Notes under the pieces: generated by a model
The model's input: the letters and a program-made list of their open reading frames with translations, nothing else
What the model was told of the DNA's origin: nothing
The model's database searches: none
Translations under genes and position numbers: made by a program
Shown: one piece after another, positions 47,555 through 59,796 of the stretch
How positions within the stretch are numbered: position 1 is the first letter of the stretch
Layout of the letters: every line of letters starts with the position of its first letter
Assembly (NCBI RefSeq): GCF_032452875.1
Contig: NC_083878.1
Coordinates: 59,873,378-59,937,377 of the forward strand
DNA: 64,000 nucleotides
Source of the DNA: Bos javanicus
Taxonomy: Eukaryota > Chordata > Mammalia > Artiodactyla > Bovidae
Reading direction: 5' to 3'

Positions 47555-47972
47555 CACTCTTCCCTTTAAAAAGGGAAGCCCAATTTTCCTCCTCTTGAAT
47601 GTGGACCAGACTTAATGACCAATGAACGGAATGTGGCAGAAATGACAATGTGTGACATCTAAGACTAGGTCATAAAAGACCTTGCTTCTGCCTTGCTCTT
47701 TTGGATCACTCACTCTGAAGGAAACCAGCTAACATGTAAGACACTCAAGGAGGCCAAAGCAAGGTCCACATGAGAAAAAACTAGCCTTCCACTAACCACC
47801 CATTTGCCAACCATGAAAGGGAGTCAACTTGGAAATAGATCCTCCGGTCTCATGTAAGGTCATGACTACAACCGGAACCAACCAACTAAACCACTTCCAA
47901 ACTCCTATTCATACAGTAATTGATGATAAATGTTTATAATTGAGATAATAAATGTATCAGGATAAGAAATGC
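47555..47972 (+). repeat. MLT1-type LTR (ERVL-MaLR), solitary
   Basis: MLT1-like text: ccaatgaacggaatgtggca, gaaatgacaatgtgtgacat, cttttggatcactcactctg and a final gagataataaatgt. No internal viral genes. Confidence 0.78.
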
Positions 47973-47974
47973 TT

Positions 47975-48352
47975 GTGTGTTTTTTTTTCAATTATTTATT
48001 TGGATGTGCCAGGACTATCCCATGGACGGAGGAGCCTGGTAGGTTGCAGTCCATGGGGTCTCGAGGAGTCGGACACGACTGAGTGACTTCACTTTCACTT
48101 TTCACTTTCATGCATTGGAGAAGGAAATGGCAACCCACTCCAGTGTTCTTGCCTGGAGAATCCCAGGGACGGGGGAGCCTGGTGGACTGCCGTCTCTGGG
48201 CTCACACAGAGTCGGACACGACTGAAGCGACATAGCAGCAGTGCCAGGACTTAGTTGCAGCATGGGGGATGTAGTTCCATGATCAGGGATCAAACCCAGG
48301 CCCCTGCATTGGGAGCAAAAGTCTTAGCCACTGGACCACCAGAGAATTTCCT
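47975..48352 (-). repeat. CHR-type SINE split by a Bov-A2
   Basis: The outer minus-strand CHR occupies about 47975-48016 and 48241-48352 (the head ccaccagagaatttcc is at the right). The Bov-A2 between them is younger. Confidence 0.85.
48006..48251 (+). repeat. Bov-A2 SINE with 11-bp target-site duplication
   Basis: Plus-strand Bov-A2 at 48017-48240 ending in catagcagca. The perfect direct repeat gtgccaggact is at 48006-48016 and 48241-48251. Confidence 0.93.
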
Positions 48353-48714
48353 ATTGTTGTTTTTAAAACACTAATTTAGGAGTACTTTGTTACACAGAAA
48401 TACACAAATGATATACCAGGACTATTTTCTAGATGGCAAAATGAAAGGAATTTTATCTCTAAGGCCTCCTCCAGCTTTAAGTTCTATAATATTACAATAT
48501 CTACAAGAAGAAAAACACATTAATCAACATTTTTCTGACGAATAGCTTCTTTCTTTAGGTTTAGGAAAGACCAAGGTCAAAGGGAAGAACCATACATTTG
48601 ACTATCTTTAGTGAAAATGGCATCTTGAGTTTCTCCTCAAAAAAACAAACTTAAGGTCAGAGTTCAGATCAGTAAAGCCAAAGAGTTAGTCAAATTTACT
48701 TTAAAAATTCACTG

Positions 48715-49132
48715 TCAGGGATGGACCTAGAGATTATCATACTAAGTGAAGTAAATCTGACAGAGAAAGACAAATATCATATGATAATCTCCTATATGTG
48801 AAACCTAAAAAAAAAAAAAAAGATACAAATGAACTTATTTACAAAACAAACTCAGACTTCAAAAACGAATTTATGGTTGCCAAAGAGGAAAGGTAGGGGG
48901 GAGGGATAATTTAGGAACTTGGTATTAACATATATATACTACTATATATAAAATAGATAACCAACAAAGACCTACTATTCAGCACAGCGAACTCTATTCA
49001 ATATTCTGTAATAACCTATGTAAGAAAAGAATCTGAAAAAGAATAGATACATGTGTAACTGAGTCACTTTGCTATACACCTAAAACTAATACAATATTGT
49101 AGATCAACTATACTCCAGTATAAAACAAAATT
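48715..49132 (+). repeat. L1 3' end
   Basis: L1 ORF2 end and 3' UTR: gatggacctagagattatca, aaatagataaccaacaaaga, ttgctatacacctaaaacta and tatactccagtataaaac. Confidence 0.85.
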
Positions 49133-51950
49133 AAGAAATAATAAAATTAAAATACACTATCATGATACGAGCATTAAATTGTTTGATAACTGACTAGGAA
49201 ACTAATCTTAAATTACTAAATTGATATATGAACAAAGTAACAAACTGGATCTAGGTCCTTACAGATGTAAAATATACACATTCAAGGAGAGTTGAGGATT
49301 TAAGATAATACACACACACAAACACATATCTTTAAAATAATTATATACTATATAAATTATACATTGTACTGCCTCCTCAATTTTGAGAAGTCTAGGTATC
49401 TGAATTCTCAATTCAGCATGTCTCTCTGTATCCACACCCACAACACAAGGAGGGAAAAAATTTTAGTTTTTGAAAACAAAAACATCACCTTTTCAGTTAA
49501 GCCCAATCTGATTTTACAAATAAACTTATTTCTTCTATGTTGTAAATCACACTACAAATATACATAAGGAAAAAAATCATTAAAGAGATAATGGAAGAAA
49601 AGATGACAGCAAGAAATTCTGGATGTTAGAAAAGGGAGGAAAAACAAGTGTGTTCCAAATAAACAAACTTAGAAGGGGCCACAGGAGAAAACTATCAGCA
49701 AAAAGATTCACCCCACAGAACACTGGAAAAGCTCAGGACTGAAGAGGTTCAGACACCTCAGAAGGTAGAAATAAAGGAAATAGGACTAAATGAAAGGTAC
49801 TGTTAAAACCTGCAGGCTCCCATTCCAGACAGCAAGAATACTACCCCTACCTGACCCAGGAAAAGAAGAAATTCTTACTGTACATAAAATGAACAAGATA
49901 AACTCAGGAACATAAGATACTGAAGAAGGCAAAGATAAGAAAATGAAAGTGAGAATTATGTAAAATTATGACTGAATGGTGAACCTCACTCAAGTATCCT
50001 TCTCTGCCCAACCATCAGATTAATGTATCTCCAAGGGGAAAGATTCTATTTCTATTCTAACAGAAATGTTCACATTTCTATTAGAAAATGTGAACAACCA
50101 AGAGAGAACGCCTATAATAAAGTCTGCTCAACATTTTACCACATCATACAGTACATGCCAAAATCTGAGATGCCCCATTCACACAGAACTTGCAATCTAT
50201 TTTTCAGTGGCCCTTTCTTAACCATGAAAAGATAGCCAAGGATACTAAGACTTTCCAGGAAAAACTGTGTCACTAAAAACAGATGAAAGCAAACAAAAGA
50301 AGTTTAGAGGCAGTAGATAAAACAAAGCAAGAAAAAAGGTTTTAATTTATATCCTCAGAGAAATGAAAGATACTCGATTACCGAAACAACAGAATACTGT
50401 TAAAAAACGCATTCCAGTTACAAAACAGAGCCATTTAATGTGTACAGATGTGCATTATATACCTTTTGCTTATATATCATTCACAATTTAAAAAAAAAAT
50501 TAAAATTACATCAATTTGTAAAATTCAATAGTAGATCCAGAGGTAAAACTGAAGAAATCTCCCAGAAAGTAGACTAGGCAAAGAAAAATAATGGGGAGAA
50601 AAAGAAAACTATCAATCAAGGAGGTATAATTTCTGACTGATATTTGCAAGAAGACAGCAGAAAATACAGAGCTAAGGAAACTATGAAATAAAAATAAAAT
50701 TCAGAACTGAAAACCCACGAGAACACGTATCATCATGAAATTTCTGAAGCCAAGGAGGGATAAAGATCCTAAAAGCTTGCAGGAAGAGTGAAAAGAGTGA
50801 CATGGAAAAGCTCAGGAATAAAAACAGTGCATACTTCCTCAAAGTAATACTAGGAGATAAAATACAATGGAATAACACTTTCAATATTCTGAGAGATAAT
50901 AATTTTCTATCTAGTATTCTGTATCCAACAAAAGTTATCAATAAACGTAAGGGCAGAAGAGACATTTCTTTTTTAGGCCACAAAGGTCTAAAAACCATTT
51001 ATCTCCCTGGTAATTTTTCTCAGAAAACTCATCATCCAAACAAAATAAAGAAGTAAACTAATAAAGATGGCATGCAATCCATGAAACTAGAGATCCAAGA
51101 CAACAGAAAAGCAAAAGAAATTTCAAGGATGATCTAAAGAGAAGATAGCTGTTTCAGTAACCCTAATGAGAAATCAATACAGACTGGAGTAGGAAGATGA
51201 AGTCCAAAGGAGATGGAGGGAAGGAAAGAAATAACAGATCACTTAATGATGTATAAAATGTAAAAACTAGTACTAAGAAAGGCTGTAGATTTGGGGGAAG
51301 AATAAGCAATTCCCACCCAGAAAATTAATCAAATGAAAAACAAGCCATTAAACTCTATGAAACAAAGAATAACAAAAGGAAAACAACAATTGATATATTT
51401 TAAGGTATAAAGTGAATCACAGAATCTTTTTTGGCAATCACTGAGCAATTATTTTCATTTTTAGAACTACCTCAAGAACTGACATAACTATATTGAGAGG
51501 ATGGGGAAGGTTAAGTGGGTGAAACCATTATGCATCAGAAAAGGAAGTTCACAAATTATATCCAAAATTAATAAAGCAATAGAAATATGATTTTTGATAT
51601 AGCTGAAATATAATTACTATTTCAGAAAATAAGTTAATGTCAAAACCAACATTTTAAAGAATTGAAAACAGAAATGGGTCTGAGAAGACAGGAGACAATG
51701 GACTTTTTTACAGGCCTTTTCTTCCCATTTATTTTTTAAACTCTACACATATTGCTTTGTATTTGTACACCAAAATCATATATTACCTTTGACTACCTGA
51801 GCTTATCCTATTTTATTCTCTGTCTTACCCCTATTACTACCAGCCTGATAAGACTTTTATTACTTAAGTAGAGTTTTGTGCTGCCTATGTGAGTGGAGTA
51901 CGCTTACACTTAAGAACACACAATGATAAAAATTTCTAAATGATAATATA
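49133..51950. other. Intron with possible decayed L1/HAL1-like sequence
   Basis: A/T- and purine-rich. The part 50640-51260 (gataataattttctatctag, then tccaacaaaagttatcaata) resembles an ancient L1-related (HAL1-like) tail, read on the plus strand. The overlapping frames at 50681-50998 and 50802-51056 are not gene-like. Confidence 0.4.
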
Positions 51951-51954
51951 AAAT

Positions 51955-52168
51955 GCATGTGTGCTCAGTCACTTCAATCATATCTGACTCTTTGTGACCC
52001 TACGGGCTGTAGCCCACCAGGCTTCCTCTGTACATGGGATTCTCCAGGCAAGAATCCTGGAGTGGGTTGCCATTTCTTACTCCAGGGAATCTTCCCAACC
52101 CAGGGATCGAACCCATGTCTCCTGCATTACAGGTGGATTCTTTATCCATTGAGCCACTTGGGAAGCCC
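51955..52168 (-). repeat. Bov-tA SINE
   Basis: Minus-strand copy with the tRNA head at the right (gagccacttgggaagccc) and B box gggatcgaacccatg. Confidence 0.9.
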
Positions 52169-52169
52169 C

Positions 52170-53731
52170 CAACATAAAATATGTAGCATTAATTAATATA
52201 ATAAAAATACTAACTACACATTCATGAGGAAGCTATATGTCAAAATTAAATTATTTCAACCTGGATTCCATAATTTGATCTAGCAAATATTCCAACAGAT
52301 CTAACATTTTCCTGGCCTGGTACTGCTAAACATGAGAAAAAACTATTCATCTACAGTATCCAACCTTATCAAAAGCTTATTTATGAGCTAATTTCTGAAA
52401 AGCACTACTTTGAATAGTGGTCAATATCAATATCCCACTAGCCACAATCTTAATGCCAAAATAGACTAAACTCTTAAACAGTGGAGAATATACATTAACC
52501 TATTCAAAAGCAGTAGTATCTAAAACCATTCTAAAACAGTTTTAAAATAAAGTTGATTAAAACAATAAAAATAAGCAATAGCCTCAAATATTTATTAAGT
52601 AACAAATGACAAATAAGAAAGGTACAATTTTTAGCCTGAAAATATAAAGAATCACCCCCTACCTAGCACTCAGAATTCTTTCAGGGGAGAAATAAGATTA
52701 GAAAGTAGACAAGCAGGAGACAATGAGGAAACCTGAATGGCTACTAAAGGCATCTTCAAGATATAAACATAATAAGCCTATTTTATAATAGGCTTTAAAT
52801 AAGTCAAAAAAAAAAAAAAATCTGGCAGCAATTCCAACAAGAAGGATTTTGCCTTGTAGGATCAATGCCTTCATCATTAATGACATTTCCTTTCATATCC
52901 ATATATGCTCTTTTCCAAATTTATATTCTTAAATTTATTCTAATATTCTCTCCCCATTCTCTGAGAATTCATTTTATTTCCCATTTCATTCCAATTTCCC
53001 ATTCCAATAGTGATAAAATAATGATAATCTGTTAAAGTAACATACATAACTACTTAAATCTTACAAAGAAGTGACAGCTATATTACTGAGATGAAGCAAT
53101 TAAAAATGATGACGAAATAAGGATGACACGGTCATTCTGTTATGCACCTAAAACTACCACAACATTGTTAACTGATTATATTCCAGTATAGAACAGTTTA
53201 AAAAAATATTTGATGATATAGAGACTGATCACAGTTCACATAAAAAAAAATCAGATTATAAAAGATACAGTTTTATAATCACATTTTTGTAAAACTTTAA
53301 ACTTTACTGTTTCCAACCTTACACCAAGGTTATGCCAAAAAAATTTACCAGTTGTCAATCTGGGTGATGGCATATTTTCCTTTTAAACTTTTATCTTCTG
53401 TATTTTCTAAAAAGATTTTCACAGTAAGTATATCCTTTAAACAGGAGGAAAATTATAAAATATTAAAGCCTTCGAACTTTCTATAAATATTAAACTTTTA
53501 ACATACTGCATTTTCAAGTGAACATTCTCTTTCACCTATATCCTGGCCAATCAATATATCAGAAAAGTGATTCTTCATCACTCATAATCTTAGGGAAGTT
53601 AACACTTTTCTCCCAGAAAACCTATAAAGAACATTTTGTATGAGATGTCATGGGTCCATTTGTGCATGAAGGTACACTGATGGATTTTCCATGGTCATGA
53701 GCCACCAAGTTAAGACTTTCTTTTGTAAATT
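52170..53731. other. Intron, mostly unassigned
   Basis: A/T-rich intron. A short L1 3' UTR fragment lies at about 53140-53205 (gcacctaaaactaccacaac). No gene is supported. Confidence 0.45.
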
Positions 53732-54035
53732 AACTTTGTCTTGCTGCTGCTGCTGCTGCTAAGTCACTTCAGTCGTGTCTGACTCTGTGTGACCCCATAG
53801 ATGGCAGCCCACCAGGCTCCCCCATCCCTGGGATTCTCTAGGCAAGAATACTAGAGTGGGTTGCCATTTCCTTCTCCAATGCATGAAAGTGAAAAGTGAA
53901 AGTGAAGTCACTCAGTCGTGTCCGACTCTTAGCGACCCCATGGAGTCCAGCCTACCAGGCTCCTCCGTCCATGGGATTTTCCAGGCAAGAGTACGGGCTG
54001 GAGTGGGGTGCCATTACCTTCTCCAACTTTGTCTT
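53732..54035 (-). repeat. Bov-A2 SINE with 11-bp target-site duplication
   Basis: A two-unit Bov-A2 at 53743-54024, with a (GCT)6 run at its tail end. The perfect direct repeat aactttgtctt is at 53732-53742 and 54025-54035. A 5-bp oddity (cgggctggag) lies near 53995. Confidence 0.94.
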
Positions 54036-54680
54036 ATTAGTAGCCAATTATCCCCTACAAGAACCACAATCTTAACCTAAGCAACAATATTTTTTGATAC
54101 CCTAGAGAGAAACAGGAGCAGGGAGAGCAGAGCAGGCGAACAGGCAACAACTTTTACTATACAGCACTGCGATCCAACTGGATATTTTACTGTCACTTCT
54201 CTCTTCTATCAGTATGAATGATTACAAGTGTAATATTCTACTTTTTGGTATTTTTTACTATCAGCTAAATAACTATCGCTACTTATCAACATGTGAACAG
54301 CATTATAAATATGACAAACTGTTTTCCAATTTGACATTTCATTCTTTGGCTTATGTACCCCTTCAACATAGATTTCATTTTCTAAAATAAGTTTTAACAA
54401 TTTTAATTAAAATAAGTGTTTAATTAAGTTATTTTGTTTAGATACTGTACTAAGTATCTTGTTTCTTCAACTTCATGAAGACAGTAGTAGCTTTATTATT
54501 ACTCATTTCACAAGTAAGGAAGTAAGAGTTTACAGAAGTTAGCTAATTTGTCATAATCACCTGGTATACAGGTGATGGAGGACTGGAAGCCACATCTACT
54601 GGGCTCCAAGGCCACAGTCTAAAGCACTATATTCCGGAACAGCATCAGATAAAAGGCAGACTCTCTACAGTGAGAGCTAC
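54036..54680. other. Intron, nothing firm
   Basis: Ordinary A/T-rich intron. The part near 54470-54640 (cttcatgaagacagtagtag, then aggtgatggaggactgg) is vaguely like an ancient MIR-type repeat, which I could not confirm. Confidence 0.35.
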
Positions 54681-54980
54681 AAATTACTGCCTGCTGCTGC
54701 TACTGCTAAGTCACTTCAGTCGTATCCGACTCTATGTGACCCCATAGACGGCAGCCCACCAGGCTCTCCTGTCCCTGGGATTCTCCAGGCAAGAACACTG
54801 GAGTGGGTTGCCATTTCCTTCTCCAATGCATGAAAGTGAAAAGTGAAAGTGAAGTCGCTCAGTCGTGTCCGACTCTTAGGGACCCCATGGACTGCAGCCT
54901 ACCAGGCTCCTCCATCCATGGGATTTTCCAGGCAAGAATACTGGAGTGGGGTGCCATTGCCTTCTCCGAAATTACTGCCT
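54681..54980 (-). repeat. Bov-A2 SINE with 12-bp target-site duplication
   Basis: A two-unit Bov-A2 at 54693-54968. The perfect direct repeat aaattactgcct is at 54681-54692 and 54969-54980. Confidence 0.94.
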
Positions 54981-56262
54981 AAAACTGTACATATCAAAAT
55001 TTCATTTATATTTTCATTCCCAGTCCACAAACTCCAAGTTAAAGTTTCCTGATACAAGGACTGAGTATACATCTAGGATAAATGTGAACTAGAAAAGGAC
55101 CCATTCAGCTCCACTGATAACTAATGGTGAGATGCCAGGAAAATGGTAATTCTCTGAATTTCATTTTATTTAGTGGCACACTTATAAATCCTGAAATCAG
55201 GAATAAGATTTTATCCCAGTAAATAACATGTTGCTACCGAGCTGTAGCTGCAATAAATTCAAAATTATGACTCAAATGTATCATTTCTCAGCAAATACTT
55301 TAGATTTTTAATGTTAATTTTAAATCATTAGTATAACGAAATATCCAATCATCTATCCTACCCATAATGAAAGGGACAAACAGTAAGCACAGATAAACTT
55401 AAGTCAAAAGAAACTCAGGTCAATGGGACTCAGCAAAGAGATGCCCAATAATAATGGCACTTATGTTTTAAAATCTATAATCTTTTTGGAACAAATACAA
55501 GCACCGCTTTATTGACAAGAGAGAAAGAGAAAACACAGGATAAAGGGATGTTACTGTAAAGCAAATGCTATTTGAAATTAAACTATTCTGATAAACTCCA
55601 TGATCAGTCTGTCACCTCACAACATTCACCTCTGTTATTACTGTATTTAATGTGTTCATTAATCACTGCACACAATGCTTCAAACATTTTTTTTTCCCAG
55701 AAAATTTCAGAAGAGCTAAGAATCTTTAAACAAATAGATACGTACGTAAAAGAATTTTTTAGCCATGACCAGCTAAACTCATGTCGAGGAACAGTAATTT
55801 GCAAATCCCTGCTATACACTGTGGTTATATTAATGACTGTTCTGTACAATTTTATTCTCTCTATATATTTGTATGAAATTTAAAAATCAACCTAATATAC
55901 ATAATTATTATGGAAGGAACAAATAGAAAGTAGCTCCCAGAACGGTCAAAGTGTCCTCTACTATAATACTGTTTTAAAAGTTTAAGTTTGTTATAGATCT
56001 CTAGCTATGACATAATGATTGTTCAATCTCTCAAAATAATTATTTTTTACCATTTCAGTCATTTCCATGTTTCTAAGTAATGACAGAATCCTTCCCATAT
56101 TTCTAAACAATTCATGTTTTAAAAGCAAAACATGAATGATCCCAAGAATAACCGGAGAAGATTTAATATTGATAAACTGTGATTTAATGACAAAAGGTAT
56201 ATAAACCAAAACCCTAAAGAAAAAATTTGATGACAGTGTAAATTTAAAATACAACAAGGGGG
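54981..56262. other. Intron, nothing recognised
   Basis: Repeat-poor intron. Overlapping open frames of 103 codons (55572-55883, plus) and 81 codons (55604-55849, minus) have no family resemblance and no start or splice context. I treat both as chance. Confidence 0.45.
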
Positions 56263-56264
56263 AA

Positions 56265-56398
56265 TTCCCTGGTGGTCTAGTACTTGAGCTTCCACTGCAG
56301 GGGTACAGGTTCAATCCCTGGTCAGGGAACTAAGATTCCATAAGCCCTGCAGCATGGCCTAAACGAATTAATGAAGCTTTTCAAAAAAAAAAAAAGAA
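56265..56398 (+). repeat. CHR-type SINE
   Basis: Head gaattccctggtggtctagt, B box ggttcaatccctggtc, and A-tail. Confidence 0.82.
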
Positions 56399-56404
56399 TA
56401 TAAC

Positions 56405-56545
56405 TAAAAATTCCCTGGCGATCCAGTGGTTAGAACTCCATGCTTTCACTGCCAAGAGTTAAAGTCAATCCCTGGTTGGGGAACTAAGATAATATAAGTC
56501 ACGTGGGTGTGACCAAAAAAAACAAAAAATTAAAATATAAAATAA
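56405..56545 (+). repeat. CHR-type SINE next to a USP34 exon
   Basis: Head attccctggcgatccagtgg and an A-rich tail ending 46 bp from the donor of the exon at 56592-56679. It is antisense to the gene, so the transcript carries a U-rich tract shortly after the donor. Confidence 0.82.
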
Positions 56546-56591
56546 AATACAACTAACAAAGTTAGTCTTCAAAGTACTTAAAGACGCATAC

Positions 56592-56679
56592 CTCTGTGTC
56601 CAGGAATTGATATAAGCAAATATTTTGAGAGTATGTTCCTTTCTGAGCTGCAGTCCATCACCACCTTCTATATCAGATA
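56592..56679 (-). CDS. USP34: USP34 coding exon (probable exon 2)
   Basis: This 88-bp exon is the most 5' exon in the window. The acceptor reads ctttctttcag before TATCTG, and the donor reads ACAGAG then gtatgc. The first two bases complete a codon split with the upstream exon. Then come 28 codons, starting SDIEGGDGLQLRKEH and ending NSWTQ, and two bases (AG) are left over for the next exon. The start codon is not here: only about 14 residues should precede this exon, and they must lie beyond 64000. An Ala sits between the KIF and YINSW segments, where I remember Thr in the human protein; this recollection is unchecked. Confidence 0.92.
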
Positions 56680-56749
56680 CTGAAAGAAAGTAGAAAAAGT
56701 AACTTTTAAATTATGAATAAACAATGCTAAACCAGTATTAAAGTCAACA

Positions 56750-56876
56750 GGGACTTCCCTGGCAGTCCAATGGCTCAGACTCCATGCTCCCACTGTAGGG
56801 TACGCAAGTTCGATCCCTGGTCGGGGAACTAAGATCCTGCATGCTACACACAGTGGCCAAAAAAAAAAAAAAAGCC
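56750..56876 (+). repeat. CHR-type SINE
   Basis: Head gacttccctggcagtccaat, B box gttcgatccctggtcgg, A-tail. It lies 70 bp upstream (in transcript sense) of the acceptor at 56680. Two A-runs follow. Confidence 0.85.
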
Positions 56877-57155
56877 AATACTTAAAAAAAAAAAAAATAG
56901 ATTTACAAATATTTCACATAATTTGTTTTTGCTTTCACTAAAGAAAATAAATCTGTTTAATTAATGACTAATATGATGCTTTGTCCCACAAAGTCTCAGA
57001 AAAACTCAGAAATTAGAAACATTGAGTACTTCTAAAAGGAGGAATATAAGTGAGGTTAAAAAATAGTAGAGCCTTATTAAGAAGCAGTTAGACAAACCCC
57101 CATACCCTTTACTGCCCTCCCACCCCACCCACCCACTTTGTGTGTGTGCACAGGG

Positions 57156-57158
<3 letters not shown>

Positions 57159-57188
<30 letters not shown>
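57159..57188. repeat. (CA)n microsatellite
   Basis: A 30-bp ca repeat preceded by a short tgtgtgtg run (57139-57148), which could form a small hairpin. Confidence 0.95.
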
Positions 57189-57189
<1 letters not shown>

Positions 57190-57980
57190 GACCTCCAAAA
57201 GTTTCTCTGGAGGTGCTGAACCAGAGAGAGCTGTGTTTAGAACACTTAGATAGCTGAAAGCGAAGAGTATCATACTGAAAACATTTAATTTCTCTGTACA
57301 AGCATTCCCTACTCTGTAACGTAAACATTGCTATGAATCCTTATATAATATAAAATCTTACAATAAAGAAAATGAGACTAACAATAAAATGTTACAAGCA
57401 GACTATTCAAAACCTATGAAACTATAACCAGAGCACTGATAAAACCAGTAACTAGTCTGATTTAAGCTTTTTTAAAAAATACAAGCACAGTTAAATCCAT
57501 TGGCATTTGTGCTAACTATTGTCAGTCAACATTCTTCAGCTTTAAACCATGAGGTTCATGCTTCATCTTTTGATACGAAGGTGCTTGAGGGCATTCAATT
57601 CTAACAAAGATCATTTCCAAAAATTAAAGATTGAATATAATCATTCTCATGAATCTATCCTTTTTTTATGACTTTGCATCTCCACACAGCTCTACAAAGT
57701 AGAAAATACAGGGGTTCTTGAAGGCAATAAAGCAATCACATGCACAAGAAGGCATTTTTGAGGAATGTCAGCTTTGTTATTCTTTTTTCATATACTACTA
57801 GAGTCTTGTCTTTAATCACAAGAAACCTTTCATGAATTACTATAAAACAATGTGATGGCGGAAAATCTCATATGAACTAGTAAGATGTTCCATTACACTA
57901 GTATCTTTCCACTATTTACCAACTGTGTATGGCTTAACTTTCATTTGTAAAAATAAAAACCTCTCCCTGTTCTAGATCAG
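57190..57980. other. Intron, nothing recognised
   Basis: A/T-rich single-copy-looking sequence with no named repeat. Confidence 0.4.
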
Positions 57981-57984
57981 ACTA

Positions 57985-59010
57985 TATACCTTTGACAGTG
58001 TGGATCACAATAAACTGTGGAAAATTCTGAAACAGATGGGAATATCAGACCACTTGACCTGCCTCATGAGAAATCTGTATGCAGGCCAAGAAGCAACAGT
58101 TAGAAATGGACATGGAACAGACTGGTTCCAAATCAGGAAAGGAGTGCGTCAAGGCTGTATATTGTCACCCTGCTTGTTTAACTTCTATGCAGAGTACATC
58201 ATGAGAAATGCTGGGCTGGATGAAGCACAAGCTGGAATCAAGACTGCCGGGTGAAATATCAATAATCTCAGATATGCAGATGACACCACCATTATGGCAG
58301 AAAGTGAAGAACTAAAGAACCTCTTGATGAAAGTGAAAAGAGGAGAGTAAAAAAGTTGGCTTAAAGCTCAATATTCAGAAAACTAAGATCATGGCATCCG
58401 GTCCCATTACTTCAAAGCAAATAGATGGGAAAACAATGGAAACAGTGGCTGACTTTATTTTGGGGGTCTCCAAAATCACTGCAGATGGTGATCGCACCCA
58501 TGAAATTAAGACGCCTGCTCCTTGGAAGAAAAGTTATGACCAACCTAGGCAGCATATTAAAAAGCAGAGACGTTACTTTGCCAACAAAGGTCCATCTAGT
58601 CAAAGCTATGGTTTTTCCAGTAGTCACGTAAGGATCTGAGAGTTGGACTATAAAGAAAGCTGAGTGCAGGGGAATTGATGCTTTTGAACTGTGGTGTTGG
58701 AGAAGACTCTTGAGAGTCCCCTGGACAGCAAGGAGATCCAACAAGTCCATCCCAAAGGAAATCAGTCTTGAATACTCATTGGAAGGACTGATGTTGAACC
58801 TGAAACTCCAATACTTTGGCCACCTGATGCAAAGAACGGACTCATTTGAAAACACTGTGATGCTGGGAAAGACTGAAGGCAGGAGAACAGGACAACAGAG
58901 GATGATCAAATGGTTGGATGGCATCACCGATCGATGGACAAGAGTTTGAGTAAACTTTGGGACTTGGTAATGGACAGGGAAGCTTGGCATGCTGCAGTCC
59001 ATCATGTTCC
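57985..59010 (+). repeat. BovB LINE fragment, truncated at both ends
   Basis: It starts in the RT region (gtgtggatcacaataaactg) and stops at gctgcagtccat, before the usual tail. Loss of the 3' tail is unusual for a retroposed copy and suggests a later deletion or recombination. Frames at 58000-58254 and 58425-58631 carry BovB text with stops. Confidence 0.92.
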
Positions 59011-59302
59011 AAAAATTAGATAGAAATAAATAGAAGTCTCATATCCATGGAACTTTTAACATCATTAAGTGTCAATACTGCCCAAAGTGATCTATACAGT
59101 CAATACAATCCCAACCAAAATCCCAACAATGTTTTTGCAGAAATAGAAAACTCTACCCTTAAATTTATAGAGAATTTCAAAGGATCCCAAATAACCAAAA
59201 CAATTTTGTAAAACAAGAACAAAGACGGAAGCTCAAATCTCATGATTTCAAAACAAAGTACACAAGTAAAAAACCACAATGAGCTATCCCTTCACACCCA
59301 TT

Positions 59303-59796
59303 AAGATGGCTACTACTGGGCTTCCCTGGTGCTGCTGCTGCTAAGTCACTTCAGTCATGTCCGACTCTGTGCATAGATGGCAGCCCACCAGGCTCCTCCA
59401 TCCATGGGATCTTCCAGACAAGAGTACTGGAGTGGGTTGCCATTGCCTTCCCCACTTCCCTGGTGGCTTAGTGGTAAAGAACTGCCTGACAATGCAGGAG
59501 ACACAGGTTCAATCCCTGGTCCAGGAAGATCCCATATGCCGCACAGCAACTAAGCCTGTGCACCACAACTACTGAGCCTGTGCTCTAGAGCCTGGGAGCC
59601 ACAACTACTGAGCCCAAGTGCTGCAACTACTGAAGCCCACGCACCCTAGAGTTCATGCTCTTCAACAAGAGAAGCCACTGCAATGAGAAGCCCATGCACG
59701 GCCACTAGAGAGTAGCCTCTGCTCACCACTAGAGAAAAGCCAAGAGCAACAAAGACCCAGCACAACCATTATTTTTTTTTAAAGATAGCTACTATT
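59303..59796 (+). repeat. Long tRNA-Glu SINE in L1, itself split by Bov-A
   Basis: A SINE (59318-59331 plus 59455-59781) has the full multi-segment body (cacaactactgagcctgtgc and so on). The target repeats aagatggctactact (59303-59317) and aagatagctactatt (59782-59796) differ at two bases. Confidence 0.88.
59321..59465 (-). repeat. Bov-A SINE inserted in the head of another SINE
   Basis: A single Bov-A unit at 59332-59454, minus strand (gctgctgctg tail at the left). The perfect 11-bp direct repeat cttccctggtg at 59321-59331 and 59455-59465 is made from the host SINE's own head. Confidence 0.93.

Noticed and set aside
55572..55883. 103-codon plus frame overlapping an 81-codon minus frame
   Set aside because: Unrelated to any protein I recognise, both strands open by chance in A/T-rich intron, no codon pattern or splice fit with USP34.
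58412..59005. 197-codon minus-strand frame
   Set aside because: Antisense of a BovB fragment; the real coding sense is plus and broken by stops.
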